A DNA stretch of 64,000 nucleotides from Kribbella kalugense. GTDB lineage: Bacteria; Actinomycetota; Actinomycetes; Propionibacteriales; Kribbellaceae. Numbering within the stretch: position 1 is the first letter of the stretch; the number at the start of each line of letters is the position of its first letter. Below are positions 27,550 through 34,768 of this stretch, one piece after another. The position numbers were made by a program, and so were the translations under genes. Location: NCBI RefSeq assembly GCF_004365875.1, contig NZ_SODF01000001.1, forward strand, positions 3,162,001 to 3,226,000, read 5' to 3'. The notes below the pieces were generated by a model. The model had not been told where the DNA came from and ran no database searches. It saw only the letters and a list, made by a program, of their open reading frames with translations.

Positions 27550-27789
27550 CGCGCTCGGACAAGTGCGTTCGCCCAGGCAGAGGGACGAACCCTGCATCTG
27601 CCGCCTACGGATTGCCACGGCCTCGCAAGCAAGAAGTTTGACGGTGGTGCTGCCGTCATTTCGGCGGGGCGAGGTGGTGGTTATGGCCGCCGCAGGTACG
27701 GCGCGTGATGTGTGACGAGTTCGTGCAGCAGGTCGACCTCCTCGGCGTGGAAATCTTCGACGTCAGACCAGGTGCGGCGTATTTCAGGT
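27550..27789. other. Intergenic region after the relaxase
   Basis: 240 bases without a convincing gene. On the minus strand a short reading (about 27663-27790) ends SDVEDFHAEEVDLLHELVTH and could be a C-terminal gene remnant. No repeat or terminator is evident. Confidence 0.3.
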
Positions 27790-27833
27790 TTGACCCTTGA
27801 CGTAGATGTCAGATTATGTGACATTTGGTGTCA
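27790..27833 (+). promoter_or_regulatory. Promoter and overlapping operator for the modification operon
   Basis: TTGACC at 27790-27795 and GATTAT at 27812-27817 are spaced by 16 bases and fit a -35/-10 pair; the ATG at 27833 would make the transcript nearly leaderless. Three TGTCA/TGACA half-sites overlap it: 27807-27811, 27819-27823 and 27829-27833. They form two overlapping palindromes, TGTCA-7-TGACA and TGACA-5-TGTCA. The operon's own XRE regulator is a candidate binder. Confidence 0.5.
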
Positions 27834-28255
27834 TGAGTTCAGACGTCGGCGGGGTCGGTGGATCACCGTTTTTCCCTGCTCCGACGCCGACGCCCGCGGC
27901 GCAACCAGCGATGTCAGGGAAGCTGGCGGATCGTGTTGCTGCGGTGGCGGGCTTGGATCGACCGAGCATCGTCGCCGCGTCGCCGGACGTGCTGGAGCGG
28001 ACTCTGGAGAGTCTCCTCGGCGCCTTGAAGCGCCTATCTGATTCGGAGCTGCAGCAGCGCGAACGGCATCAGGACGGCAGTTTGCGGATCACGAGTCACC
28101 TGGCCGTGTGGCTGATCTCGCGTGTGGCCGAGGCCTACGGGAACAAGCTGGTCGATCTCGCGAAGGTACCGGACAAGCAGAGCCTGCGCAGCCTGGCTGG
28201 TCTCGCTCACCTGCTGCACTCCGCGATTGACGAAAAGGAAGGACGGCAGCCGTGA
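27833..28255 (+). CDS. Candidate acyl-carrier-like protein
   Basis: From ATG 27833 the product has 140 residues (an in-frame ATG at 27806 is an alternative). The first 30 are Pro/Gly/Ser-rich. Residues about 52-130 fit a carrier-protein helix pattern: helix I near VLERTLESLLGALKRLSD, then TSHLAVWLISRVAEAYG, with S88 where ACPs have the phosphopantetheine Ser. From S88 the Val+4, Leu+6, Val+10, Tyr+14, Gly+15 and Leu+18 positions match E. coli AcpP's pattern. A C-terminal helix SLRSLAGLAHLL resembles ACP helix IV. The usual Asp before Ser is Thr, so this is tentative. It is coupled to a ThyA-like gene, then an AcpS. Confidence 0.4.
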   Translation: MSSDVGGVGGSPFFPAPTPTPAAQPAMSGKLADRVAAVAGLDRPSIVAASPDVLERTLESLLGALKRLSDSELQQRERHQDGSLRITSHLAVWLISRVAEAYGNKLVDLAKVPDKQSLRSLAGLAHLLHSAIDEKEGRQP

Positions 28256-29130
28256 GCGGATATGTCGAGCCCGCGGGGAATCTCAGCGAGGCCTGGCTGC
28301 GCACTCTCGAAGTGGTCCACGCGGCCGACGGCTACGCCATCAATTTGATGACGACGGTATCCGCGCCGCTGGCGGCGGAAGACGTCGGTATCCGTGAGGA
28401 GATCGATCGGATCCTCGTTGACGGTCATCGTTCCGGCACCCGCGTTCAGTCGGTCGACACGGTTGCCGGCACGATTTTCCCGGTCGATCTCTACGTGGCG
28501 CCTGGTTTTGCGTTCCAGCCGGGTCTCGACAGCAGCAAGACGGCGGAGCTCGACCTGGCGGCCGCTGACATGTACGAGGCCTACCTCGACATCCTACCGA
28601 TCCTGAGGACCGAGTCCGCGAATCAGAGAGGCACGTACTTCGGCAGGATGATCAGCTGGCCCGGGAAGACCGGCGGCGGCTTCAACCAGTTGGCTGAACG
28701 GGTACGAGTTCTGCGGCATGAGCGCACGCTCAAGAGGAGCAAGCACAATCTTGACGACATCGCAGTCGGTGGAGAGGCTGAGGGCCTCTGGGGGCACGAC
28801 GTACGAGATGGTGTCCCGGCCGGCCTGCAGGTTTATGCGGCCAACGACCGGCGACCACGCGGGTTCCCGTGCCTGGTGCACATCGACCTCACTGTATTTC
28901 AAGGGCGTCTGAGTCTGGCGGCGGTCTACCGCCACCAGTACCTGGTCACCAAGGCTTACGGCAACCTGCTGGGGCTGAGCCGTCTGCAGGGCTTTCTGGC
29001 TCAGCAGACTGGCTACGAAGTCGGCGAGCTGGTCGTCAACGCGACCATGGCCGATCTCGAGGAGGGCACGTACACCAAGTCAGGGGTGTCCGACCTGATT
29101 GAGGCGGCACGGGCGAAGGCCAACTCGTGA
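28252..29130 (+). CDS. Thymidylate synthase superfamily protein (divergent)
   Basis: GTG 28252 overlaps the previous stop. The 292 residues align with ThyA. A YFGRMISWPG...NQLAERV segment matches YGKQWRAWP...DQI, and RGFPCLVHID carries C207 at the catalytic Cys position. GRLSLAAVYRHQY and YEVGELVVNATMADL match GKLSCQLYQRSCD and LEVGDFVWTGGDTHL. R227 matches the phosphate-binding Arg166, but the following Ser and Asp are His228 and Tyr230. ThyA relatives make C5-substituted pyrimidine nucleotides (5-hydroxymethyl-dUMP or dCMP). Nucleotide modification, not normal dTMP synthesis, is inferred. Confidence 0.72.
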   Translation: MSGYVEPAGNLSEAWLRTLEVVHAADGYAINLMTTVSAPLAAEDVGIREEIDRILVDGHRSGTRVQSVDTVAGTIFPVDLYVAPGFAFQPGLDSSKTAELDLAAADMYEAYLDILPILRTESANQRGTYFGRMISWPGKTGGGFNQLAERVRVLRHERTLKRSKHNLDDIAVGGEAEGLWGHDVRDGVPAGLQVYAANDRRPRGFPCLVHIDLTVFQGRLSLAAVYRHQYLVTKAYGNLLGLSRLQGFLAQQTGYEVGELVVNATMADLEEGTYTKSGVSDLIEAARAKANS

Positions 29131-29582
29131 ACGACCTCGGAATTCGCCCGGGCGTCGACCTGGTGAGCGTTTCTGATCTGGCCGAGATGATCGCCACCTC
29201 AGGTCCGGTGTTCATGGACATGTGCTGGACGCAGCACGAGCAGACCTTCTGCTGCGGCAGCGTCGAGCGACTGGCGTCACGATGGGCGGCGAAGGAGGCC
29301 ACAATGAAGGCGATCGGTCGTGGCATCGGCGACATCGATCCGCTCCATATCGAGGTTCTGTCTCGAGACGGATACGCGCCGGACCTCCGACTGACCGGCT
29401 CGGCGCACGCCTGCGCCGAGGCCGCTGGCCTGGATACCTTCGTTGTGTCTCTGAGCCACGAAGTGGACCTTGCCATTGCCTACGTGATCGGATACGCCGC
29501 CGCGGTCGTCTCGCCGCGGCCGCGCGCTCGATCCGGTGGCTGCGGATGGACCCCGCGACGCCGTCCGCAAGCTCGCATGTAG
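29127..29582 (+). CDS. AcpS-type 4'-phosphopantetheinyl transferase
   Basis: GTG 29127 overlaps the preceding stop. The 151-residue protein matches holo-ACP synthase: GVDLVSV with magnesium ligand D11, LASRWAAKEATMKAIGRGIG with E57 and K61, and the C-terminal VVSLSHEVDLAIAYVIG. It would transfer the CoA phosphopantetheine arm to a carrier-protein serine. A dedicated PPTase two genes after an ACP-like protein is strong circumstantial support for a carrier. A basic, Arg-rich tail of about 25 residues follows the core. Confidence 0.85.
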   Translation: MNDLGIRPGVDLVSVSDLAEMIATSGPVFMDMCWTQHEQTFCCGSVERLASRWAAKEATMKAIGRGIGDIDPLHIEVLSRDGYAPDLRLTGSAHACAEAAGLDTFVVSLSHEVDLAIAYVIGYAAAVVSPRPRARSGGCGWTPRRRPQARM

Positions 29583-29627
29583 TACACACCACCTGTGACC
29601 AGCAAACGATTGGATGGAGGTGCGGAG

Positions 29628-30107
29628 ATGGCCAGCGACCAGGCAGGCCGCGGACGGCCGGACAGCAAGTCCGAGCAAACCGCGGTCGGGCACCGCCTAC
29701 GCTCCGCGCGGGAGACACTCGGCCTGACCCAGGAGGATGTCGCGTCGGCGCTCGGGCTTCAGCGCACGAGTGTCATCGCCATGGAGGCAGGCCGGCGCAA
29801 CGTAACTGCCCTCGAGCTTCGTCGATTGGCCCGTCTGTATCGACGTGACGTCGGCTGGATCCTCGGGGAGGGTCCGGAGAGTCTTGAGGAGACGAAAGCC
29901 GAGAATCAGGCACTGTTCCGAGCAACCTCGCGGTTGTCGGACGAGGACAGAGAACAGGTACTGCGCTTCGCTCAGTTCCTTGCTTCTTCGCAGCCCGCGA
30001 AGTCTGCTCGGGCTTCTCGTGGCCAAGGACCAATCCAACGCGAAGCTTCGAGGCGTAGTCAGACGGATGATCCGGGCCGTCCGGCAGGACCGGAAGACGA
30101 GGGCTGA
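29628..30107 (+). CDS. XRE-family regulator
   Basis: ATG 29628 follows GGAGGT. The 159-residue protein has a standard HTH (VGHRLRSARETLGLTQEDVA, ALGLQRTSVIAMEAGRRNVT, residues about 22-75) followed by an acidic helix and a basic tail. It lies directly upstream of an ImmA/IrrE peptidase (two bases apart), the pairing in which a peptidase cleaves its XRE repressor. It likely regulates the operon through the TGTCA sites at 27807-27833. Confidence 0.85.
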   Translation: MASDQAGRGRPDSKSEQTAVGHRLRSARETLGLTQEDVASALGLQRTSVIAMEAGRRNVTALELRRLARLYRRDVGWILGEGPESLEETKAENQALFRATSRLSDEDREQVLRFAQFLASSQPAKSARASRGQGPIQREASRRSQTDDPGRPAGPEDEG

Positions 30108-30109
30108 CG

Positions 30110-31504
30110 ATGGCAACGACGGCGCAACGTCGACATGCCTTGCAGGCGGCCGGTGGGCTGCTGGACGAGCTGGGGATCAACCAGGAGGATCCCGTCGACG
30201 TCTTCGACATCATCGACCAGCTCGGGCTCTGGCTGGTGTTCAACCCGTTGAACAGCCTATTGGGCGCAGTGGTTCCCAAAGGCAACGGCGGGATCATGCT
30301 CACGACACAGCGCGGGCCATCGATCCAGCGGTACACGGCCGCACATGAGGTTGGCCATTGGCTCCTGGACGTGAACGAACCTGCCTTCGATGCCGAAACC
30401 GACATCTTCCACCCGTCGGAAGATCGGGAGCGGCTGGCTCAGCTGTTTGCAGGTCAGCTGCTCATGCCACCTCCACTGGTCTTTGCCGCATGCGCTCGGC
30501 ACGGCATCGCCTCGCCCCGGGACGCGTCGGGCGCCGCCGTGTATCTCGTTGCCCGCGACATGGGCGCAAGCTACGAGGCGGCGGTGCGGCAGCTCTCGAA
30601 TCTGGACATCATCGAGGCCTCACGCCGCGACTACCTGCTGTCTCTCACACCGGCGCAAATCAAGACCGACCTCTGCTACGGGCACCGCCCACGGGGAGCG
30701 GTCGATGTCTGGCCGGTCGGCATGGACTCCGACCGGACCAACGTCCAGATCACGGCCGGCGACGAGGTCTGCCTGGCACTGCCCGAGAATCGGTCCACCG
30801 GCCATCGCTGGCTGACTGCCGCCGACCTGCAGGCCCGGACCGAGCGGCGGCGGTCTCCGGCACCGGGTCTTTTTGCTCCGCCACTTTCTCCGACCACCGC
30901 TCAACAGCCACGGGGACCTGCCAACGGCAACTCTGCTGGGAGGCGTCCTGCGCTGGAACGTCTTCCAGGAAACGCCGGCGCCCAGCGCACACTGCCGACG
31001 AGAAGCACAGCGACGGGCGATTCACCGGATGCCGCCCTCGAAACGGACGCCTGGCAACCGCGCGCTCCGGAGCTGCGCGAAGTCGACGATCGGTTTCGGG
31101 CGGGTTGGGCCGGCGTGGCACCCTCCGAGGTCCGCGCAGCGCGACGCGCGATCGCGGGCCGCACCGATGTGACCTTGCCTGAGTCGCTCCAGAAGTACCG
31201 TGCTCGATCGGATCCCGATGAGCCCGGGGAATCCCAAGAACCCGCGAGTCAGCTCGACACCGCGACCATTCCGGTCGCGGCCACCGGTCGCCGCTTGATT
31301 GCCTTGCGGTCCGATGGCGAGGGCATGACCACGGTAGAGCTCTATTACACGTCGGCATTTGATCCGGACAGCCCGGTTGCTGCTGGCTATCAACTTAACG
31401 TCGCTGTCTCACCGCCACCTCAGGTCGCGTATCGCCGCAGGCTACTGGCCATCGCGACCGACGACACGAGGGAGGATCGAAACGACGGCGGTGGGTCCTC
31501 ATGA
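30110..31504 (+). CDS. ImmA/IrrE metallopeptidase with chagasin-like C-terminal region
   Basis: The 464-residue protein has an N-terminal ImmA/IrrE domain with zinc motif HEVGHW (H79, E80, H83) and a distal helix region ERLAQLFAGQLLMP. Residues 218-234 (AGDEVCLALPENRSTGHRW) match the chagasin/I42 protease-inhibitor signature ENxTTGYxW. A later GMTTVELYYTSAF...YQLNVAV segment fits the last strands of such a fold. About 130 Pro/Arg-rich residues separate them, so the domain is interrupted or duplicated. Chagasins inhibit papain-type proteases, and the next gene encodes one, overlapping by four bases (ATGA). Confidence 0.75.
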   Translation: MATTAQRRHALQAAGGLLDELGINQEDPVDVFDIIDQLGLWLVFNPLNSLLGAVVPKGNGGIMLTTQRGPSIQRYTAAHEVGHWLLDVNEPAFDAETDIFHPSEDRERLAQLFAGQLLMPPPLVFAACARHGIASPRDASGAAVYLVARDMGASYEAAVRQLSNLDIIEASRRDYLLSLTPAQIKTDLCYGHRPRGAVDVWPVGMDSDRTNVQITAGDEVCLALPENRSTGHRWLTAADLQARTERRRSPAPGLFAPPLSPTTAQQPRGPANGNSAGRRPALERLPGNAGAQRTLPTRSTATGDSPDAALETDAWQPRAPELREVDDRFRAGWAGVAPSEVRAARRAIAGRTDVTLPESLQKYRARSDPDEPGESQEPASQLDTATIPVAATGRRLIALRSDGEGMTTVELYYTSAFDPDSPVAAGYQLNVAVSPPPQVAYRRRLLAIATDDTREDRNDGGGSS

Positions 31505-32190
31505 ACTCCTCGAATCGGCCAGCCATCGACCTCCGTCCACTCGTGACCGCTCCGCTGATCGATCAGGGAGCACGCCCACTCTGCGTTCCGATCAGCTTGA
31601 GCTTGGCCCACGAAGCAGCTGTCATCACAGCGGCTGACCAGGCGAGAGCCCCCGAGGCGATCTGGTGGCACTGCACCAAGGAAGGGCTGGTGTCGGCTGA
31701 CGGGATGCTCCTCGAGGACGCGGGGGACACCCTCGAGGTCAGTGGGCAACCGGCACTTGTGGCGTGGCCCTGGAACCCCAACTTGGGCGTCGGTACGGAA
31801 GACCCTCCAGGAGCCGCCGGATCTCCGCCTTGGCAGACTGCAACGCTTGAGCCGTTGGACCTTGCACACGACGGGATCGAATCCGACATCGAGGACGCCC
31901 TGGCCGAAGGGCGACCAGTCGTTCTCGTCGTAGAGGTAACCGATGAATTCGACGAGGCTGGCGAGGACGGCTCAATCGAGGTCCCGGACATCCGCAGCGC
32001 CTCTGGTGACTACCACGCCGTACTCGTTGTCGGAGCTGCCACGGACGCCGAGCGCGGACGCCGACTCTTGATCCGCAACAGCTGGGGGGATTACTGGGGG
32101 GCCGGTGGGTACGCCTGGCTTCCGCTGGACTACCTCATCGCATTCGCGGCTGAGGCCGCGGTCGTCATCAATTGGCATGCAGCCCTTTGA
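31501..32190 (+). CDS. Papain-like (C1A-type) cysteine protease, cytosolic
   Basis: The 229-residue protein has the papain active site: Q22-C28 in DQGARPLCVP, H172 in DYHAVLVVGAA, N193 in IRNSWGDYWGAGGYAWLP. No signal peptide or propeptide is present, so it would act in the cytosol, unusual for a bacterial C1 enzyme. The preceding gene, coupled by ATGA, carries a chagasin-like inhibitor signature, so the pair could form a protease-inhibitor switch. Its substrate is unknown; an XRE, ACP or modification enzyme of the operon is possible. Confidence 0.83.
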   Translation: MNSSNRPAIDLRPLVTAPLIDQGARPLCVPISLSLAHEAAVITAADQARAPEAIWWHCTKEGLVSADGMLLEDAGDTLEVSGQPALVAWPWNPNLGVGTEDPPGAAGSPPWQTATLEPLDLAHDGIESDIEDALAEGRPVVLVVEVTDEFDEAGEDGSIEVPDIRSASGDYHAVLVVGAATDAERGRRLLIRNSWGDYWGAGGYAWLPLDYLIAFAAEAAVVINWHAAL

Positions 32191-32217
32191 GGCCCTGAGA
32201 CGTCCGAAGGAGTACCA

Positions 32218-33126
32218 ATGGACATCGCTGAGTATCAACGGCTTACGGCAGGTACCGACATTCTCGATCCCGCCGACCTAGGTCTCCCAATTCTCGGGCT
32301 TGCCGGCGAGGTCGGTAGCCTCGCCGCCGAGTACAAGAAGCGGCAGCGTGACACTGTCGGCTACCGAGCCTTTAAGGACGAGGTCCGGGAAGATCTCGGT
32401 GATCTCCTGTGGTACGCCGCAGCACTGGCGCGTCGATGTGAACTCGACCTCACTGAAGTTCTGGTCGACAACCTCCGCAAGACGCAGGAGCGCTTCGTGC
32501 GTCCGCCGACACCACCGCCACATCCGCTCTTCGACCAAGCCTGTGAGCCTGGCGAGCAGTTGCCGCGAACCCTCGACATCACGTTCGTCGAGCAGCTGGC
32601 TTACGACCGAGGTCACGCGCCAGTACCGGTTGTCCGGATCTATCAGGGGACAGCGCCCGTCGGCGACCCCCTCGACGACAACCGCGACGACAACGATGAC
32701 TACCGATTCCATGACGCGCTGCACCTCGGTCACCTGGCGGTCCTGGGTTGGTCACCGACCATGCGTCGTCTGCTAGGCCGTAAGCGCAGCTCGGATCGAG
32801 ACGTCGATCGGATCGAAGACGGTGGCCGAGCGTCGGTCGTCGAAGAAGGTCTGACCGCTTACGTCTTCTCGGTCGCAGTAGACCACAGTCTCTTCGCTAC
32901 CAGTGATCGCGTGCCGATCGACGTGGTCAAGGCGTGCCGGCGAATGACCGCGCATCTCGAGGTTCGTCGACGCACAGCTGCAGATTGGGAGTACGCGATC
33001 CTCGCCGGGTATCGCGTCTTCCGCGAGCTGCAGACGCACCGGGGCGGGACCGTGCACGTCGATCTCCTCAACCGATCGCTCAGTTTCACGCCGCTGGCTC
33101 GCGAGGCGGAGAGCGCGATCAGATGA
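32218..33126 (+). CDS. MazG-like nucleotide pyrophosphohydrolase with C-terminal extension
   Basis: ATG 32218 follows AAGGAG. Residues 22-93 form a MazG-like helical domain (LGLAGEVGSLAAEYKKRQRD, VREDLGDLLWYAAALARRCE, LVDNLRKTQERF). The first metal motif reads EVGS rather than EVGE and the second DLGD rather than ELGD, so activity is likely but not certain. The C-terminal about 200 residues contain YRFHDALHLGHLAVLGWSPT and look helical. MazG enzymes hydrolyse (d)NTPs; in hypermodifying phages such enzymes remove canonical dNTPs. It overlaps the kinase gene by four bases. Confidence 0.72.
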   Translation: MDIAEYQRLTAGTDILDPADLGLPILGLAGEVGSLAAEYKKRQRDTVGYRAFKDEVREDLGDLLWYAAALARRCELDLTEVLVDNLRKTQERFVRPPTPPPHPLFDQACEPGEQLPRTLDITFVEQLAYDRGHAPVPVVRIYQGTAPVGDPLDDNRDDNDDYRFHDALHLGHLAVLGWSPTMRRLLGRKRSSDRDVDRIEDGGRASVVEEGLTAYVFSVAVDHSLFATSDRVPIDVVKACRRMTAHLEVRRRTAADWEYAILAGYRVFRELQTHRGGTVHVDLLNRSLSFTPLAREAESAIR

Positions 33127-33737
33127 GTGCCACAGCTGCGGGCAATCAGTTGATCCTCGAGCCAGGTGCCGTGGTCGTCTTCGAGGGACTCGACAGGGCT
33201 GGAAAGTCGACCCAACTCGAACTCCTGCAGCATCGCGTCGCTCCCGGGACCGTGACGTTCGCGCATATGCCGTCAGGAACGGTGATGTTCACCCAGGAGC
33301 TCTATCTGCTGCTCGAGAATCACCCGCCGGCGTCTGGGCTTGCTCGACAGCTAGCCCATCTGGCCTGTCACAGCGAGAACATGCTCTCGCTGGTCGACGG
33401 TGCCGCCTCTGGAGCGCTCGTCCTCGATCGGTGGTGGTGGTCAACGGTCGCGTACGGATGGTACGGCGGCGCCGTGCAGGCGTCCGGCATCTCCGAATCC
33501 ACCTTCCGGGAGTTGGTATCCGTAGTGTGGGCGCCGCTCACCGCGTCAATCGTGTTGCTGTTCCTGACACCGCGGGGCGAAGACCCGAACAATGTGAGTG
33601 GGGTCGAGGACGGATACCGCGAGCTTGCGGGCGCGCATCCTGGGCTGGCAGTCGTGGTACCTGACATGGATGAAGGCGACACACACAACTACCTGGTCGA
33701 CAGTTTGATCAGCGCCTCGCTGGCTCGCCTGTCCTGA
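33123..33737 (+). CDS. Thymidylate-kinase-like P-loop kinase
   Basis: ATG 33123 sits in an ATGA overlap. The 204-residue protein has Walker A FEGLDRAGKSTQ (residues 20-31) and the dTMP-kinase DR motif (LDRWWWSTVAYGW, D102-R103, with Trp in place of the usual Tyr). Length fits dNMP kinases (about 210). It phosphorylates dTMP-like nucleotides, probably a modified dUMP made by the ThyA-like protein, by analogy with phage hmdUMP kinases. It is the last gene of the plus-strand operon, 15 bases from the convergent base-hypermodification gene. Confidence 0.85.
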   Translation: MSATAAGNQLILEPGAVVVFEGLDRAGKSTQLELLQHRVAPGTVTFAHMPSGTVMFTQELYLLLENHPPASGLARQLAHLACHSENMLSLVDGAASGALVLDRWWWSTVAYGWYGGAVQASGISESTFRELVSVVWAPLTASIVLLFLTPRGEDPNNVSGVEDGYRELAGAHPGLAVVVPDMDEGDTHNYLVDSLISASLARLS

Positions 33738-33751
33738 GGTGGTTTCTGCAC

Positions 33752-34768
33752 CTATGCACGGAGGAGTTGCTGCCGGCCGACCCTCCGCGGGCCGAGGACC
33801 TGCTCGACCGCGCCGTTGATACCCCACTTCGGTGGGAAGAACGGGTGCACGAGACTGCCCTGCGGCGAGAACTGCTGCTTGATACGGGTCCGATTGCCCA
33901 CGCCGCGTCTCGTCGGGTGTGCAACCCGAGCGTACTTGTCCGTTTCGCAGAACAGGTTCTGGCAGTCGATCAGTTTGAGCCGACGCCCGAAGAGATCCTC
34001 GAACTCCAGGTCGAGCTGGGCCAGCTGCTCTTCTTGTGTGTCGACCATCCAGCGAATGGCCTGCTCCGGAGTTGTCGTGCCGAGATCCGGGAAACACTTC
34101 GCGATGCCGCTGCGAGCGCCAGGCCCCGGCACGACGAAGTCGTCCTCGTCAAAGTCAAGCAGGGTTGTGTAGTTCAGGTCTATCGTCAGTTGGTAGGCCA
34201 GGAACGGACCCAGCGACGGGTAGGCGCTGATCTTGTCGAAGACCTCCTGCAGGCTTCGAGCTCGTGCCAGGTCGGCCGCCAGCCCTGAGCACATCATGTG
34301 CTCTATCAGTCGAAGATGGTTCACGTGTTTGCGCTCGGCGCCGAACGGGGGCGGCGGCACGATGTAGGCCGCTGAGTAAATTCGCTTGCCGCTCTTAAGG
34401 ACCTCGTCCAGCACTCGAGAGTACCGACCGACGTCGAAGCCAGACCAGTCGATTTCGCCGCTGTGTTGAAGGACGCGCCAAGTCGACGGCTTGTTGAAGA
34501 ATCGATAGATGAGCGTCCTCACCAGGATGTCCTCAGGTTGCTGGGAGCCCTCGTAGACGATCCGGATAAGATCCTGCGATACCCGATCTGCAGCACGGTA
34601 GGCGTTCGTGAAGCGGTACTGGGACAGGATCGGATCATCAGTCCACGGACCGGAGGCGCCGGCCACGCGACCGTGATAGACCCGCTGACGCTCAGCGGCG
34701 AACCTCCAGTAGGTCTGCAGTACCTCCGTGGACGCTACTGAGTGTGAACCGATCCGAACTGTACGCAT
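33752..34768 (-). CDS. Putative DNA base hypermodification protein (5-hmdU DNA kinase helical domain/aGPT-PPlase family)
   Basis: ATG 34768 follows AGGAGG. The 338-residue, all-helical protein has conserved blocks of the HMUDK_hel family: WRFAAERQRVYHGR, PWTDDPILSQYRFTNAY, FFNKPSTWRVL, a GPGARSGIAKCF turn and LIDCQNLFCETDKYAR. Phage relatives act in post-replicative thymidine hypermodification (5-hmdU DNA kinase or nucleobase transferase). No P-loop is present, so the kinase at 33123 may be the partner. It is convergent with that operon but adjacent (15 bases), which supports functional linkage. Confidence 0.8.
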   Translation of the reverse strand: MRTVRIGSHSVASTEVLQTYWRFAAERQRVYHGRVAGASGPWTDDPILSQYRFTNAYRAADRVSQDLIRIVYEGSQQPEDILVRTLIYRFFNKPSTWRVLQHSGEIDWSGFDVGRYSRVLDEVLKSGKRIYSAAYIVPPPPFGAERKHVNHLRLIEHMMCSGLAADLARARSLQEVFDKISAYPSLGPFLAYQLTIDLNYTTLLDFDEDDFVVPGPGARSGIAKCFPDLGTTTPEQAIRWMVDTQEEQLAQLDLEFEDLFGRRLKLIDCQNLFCETDKYARVAHPTRRGVGNRTRIKQQFSPQGSLVHPFFPPKWGINGAVEQVLGPRRVGRQQLLRA

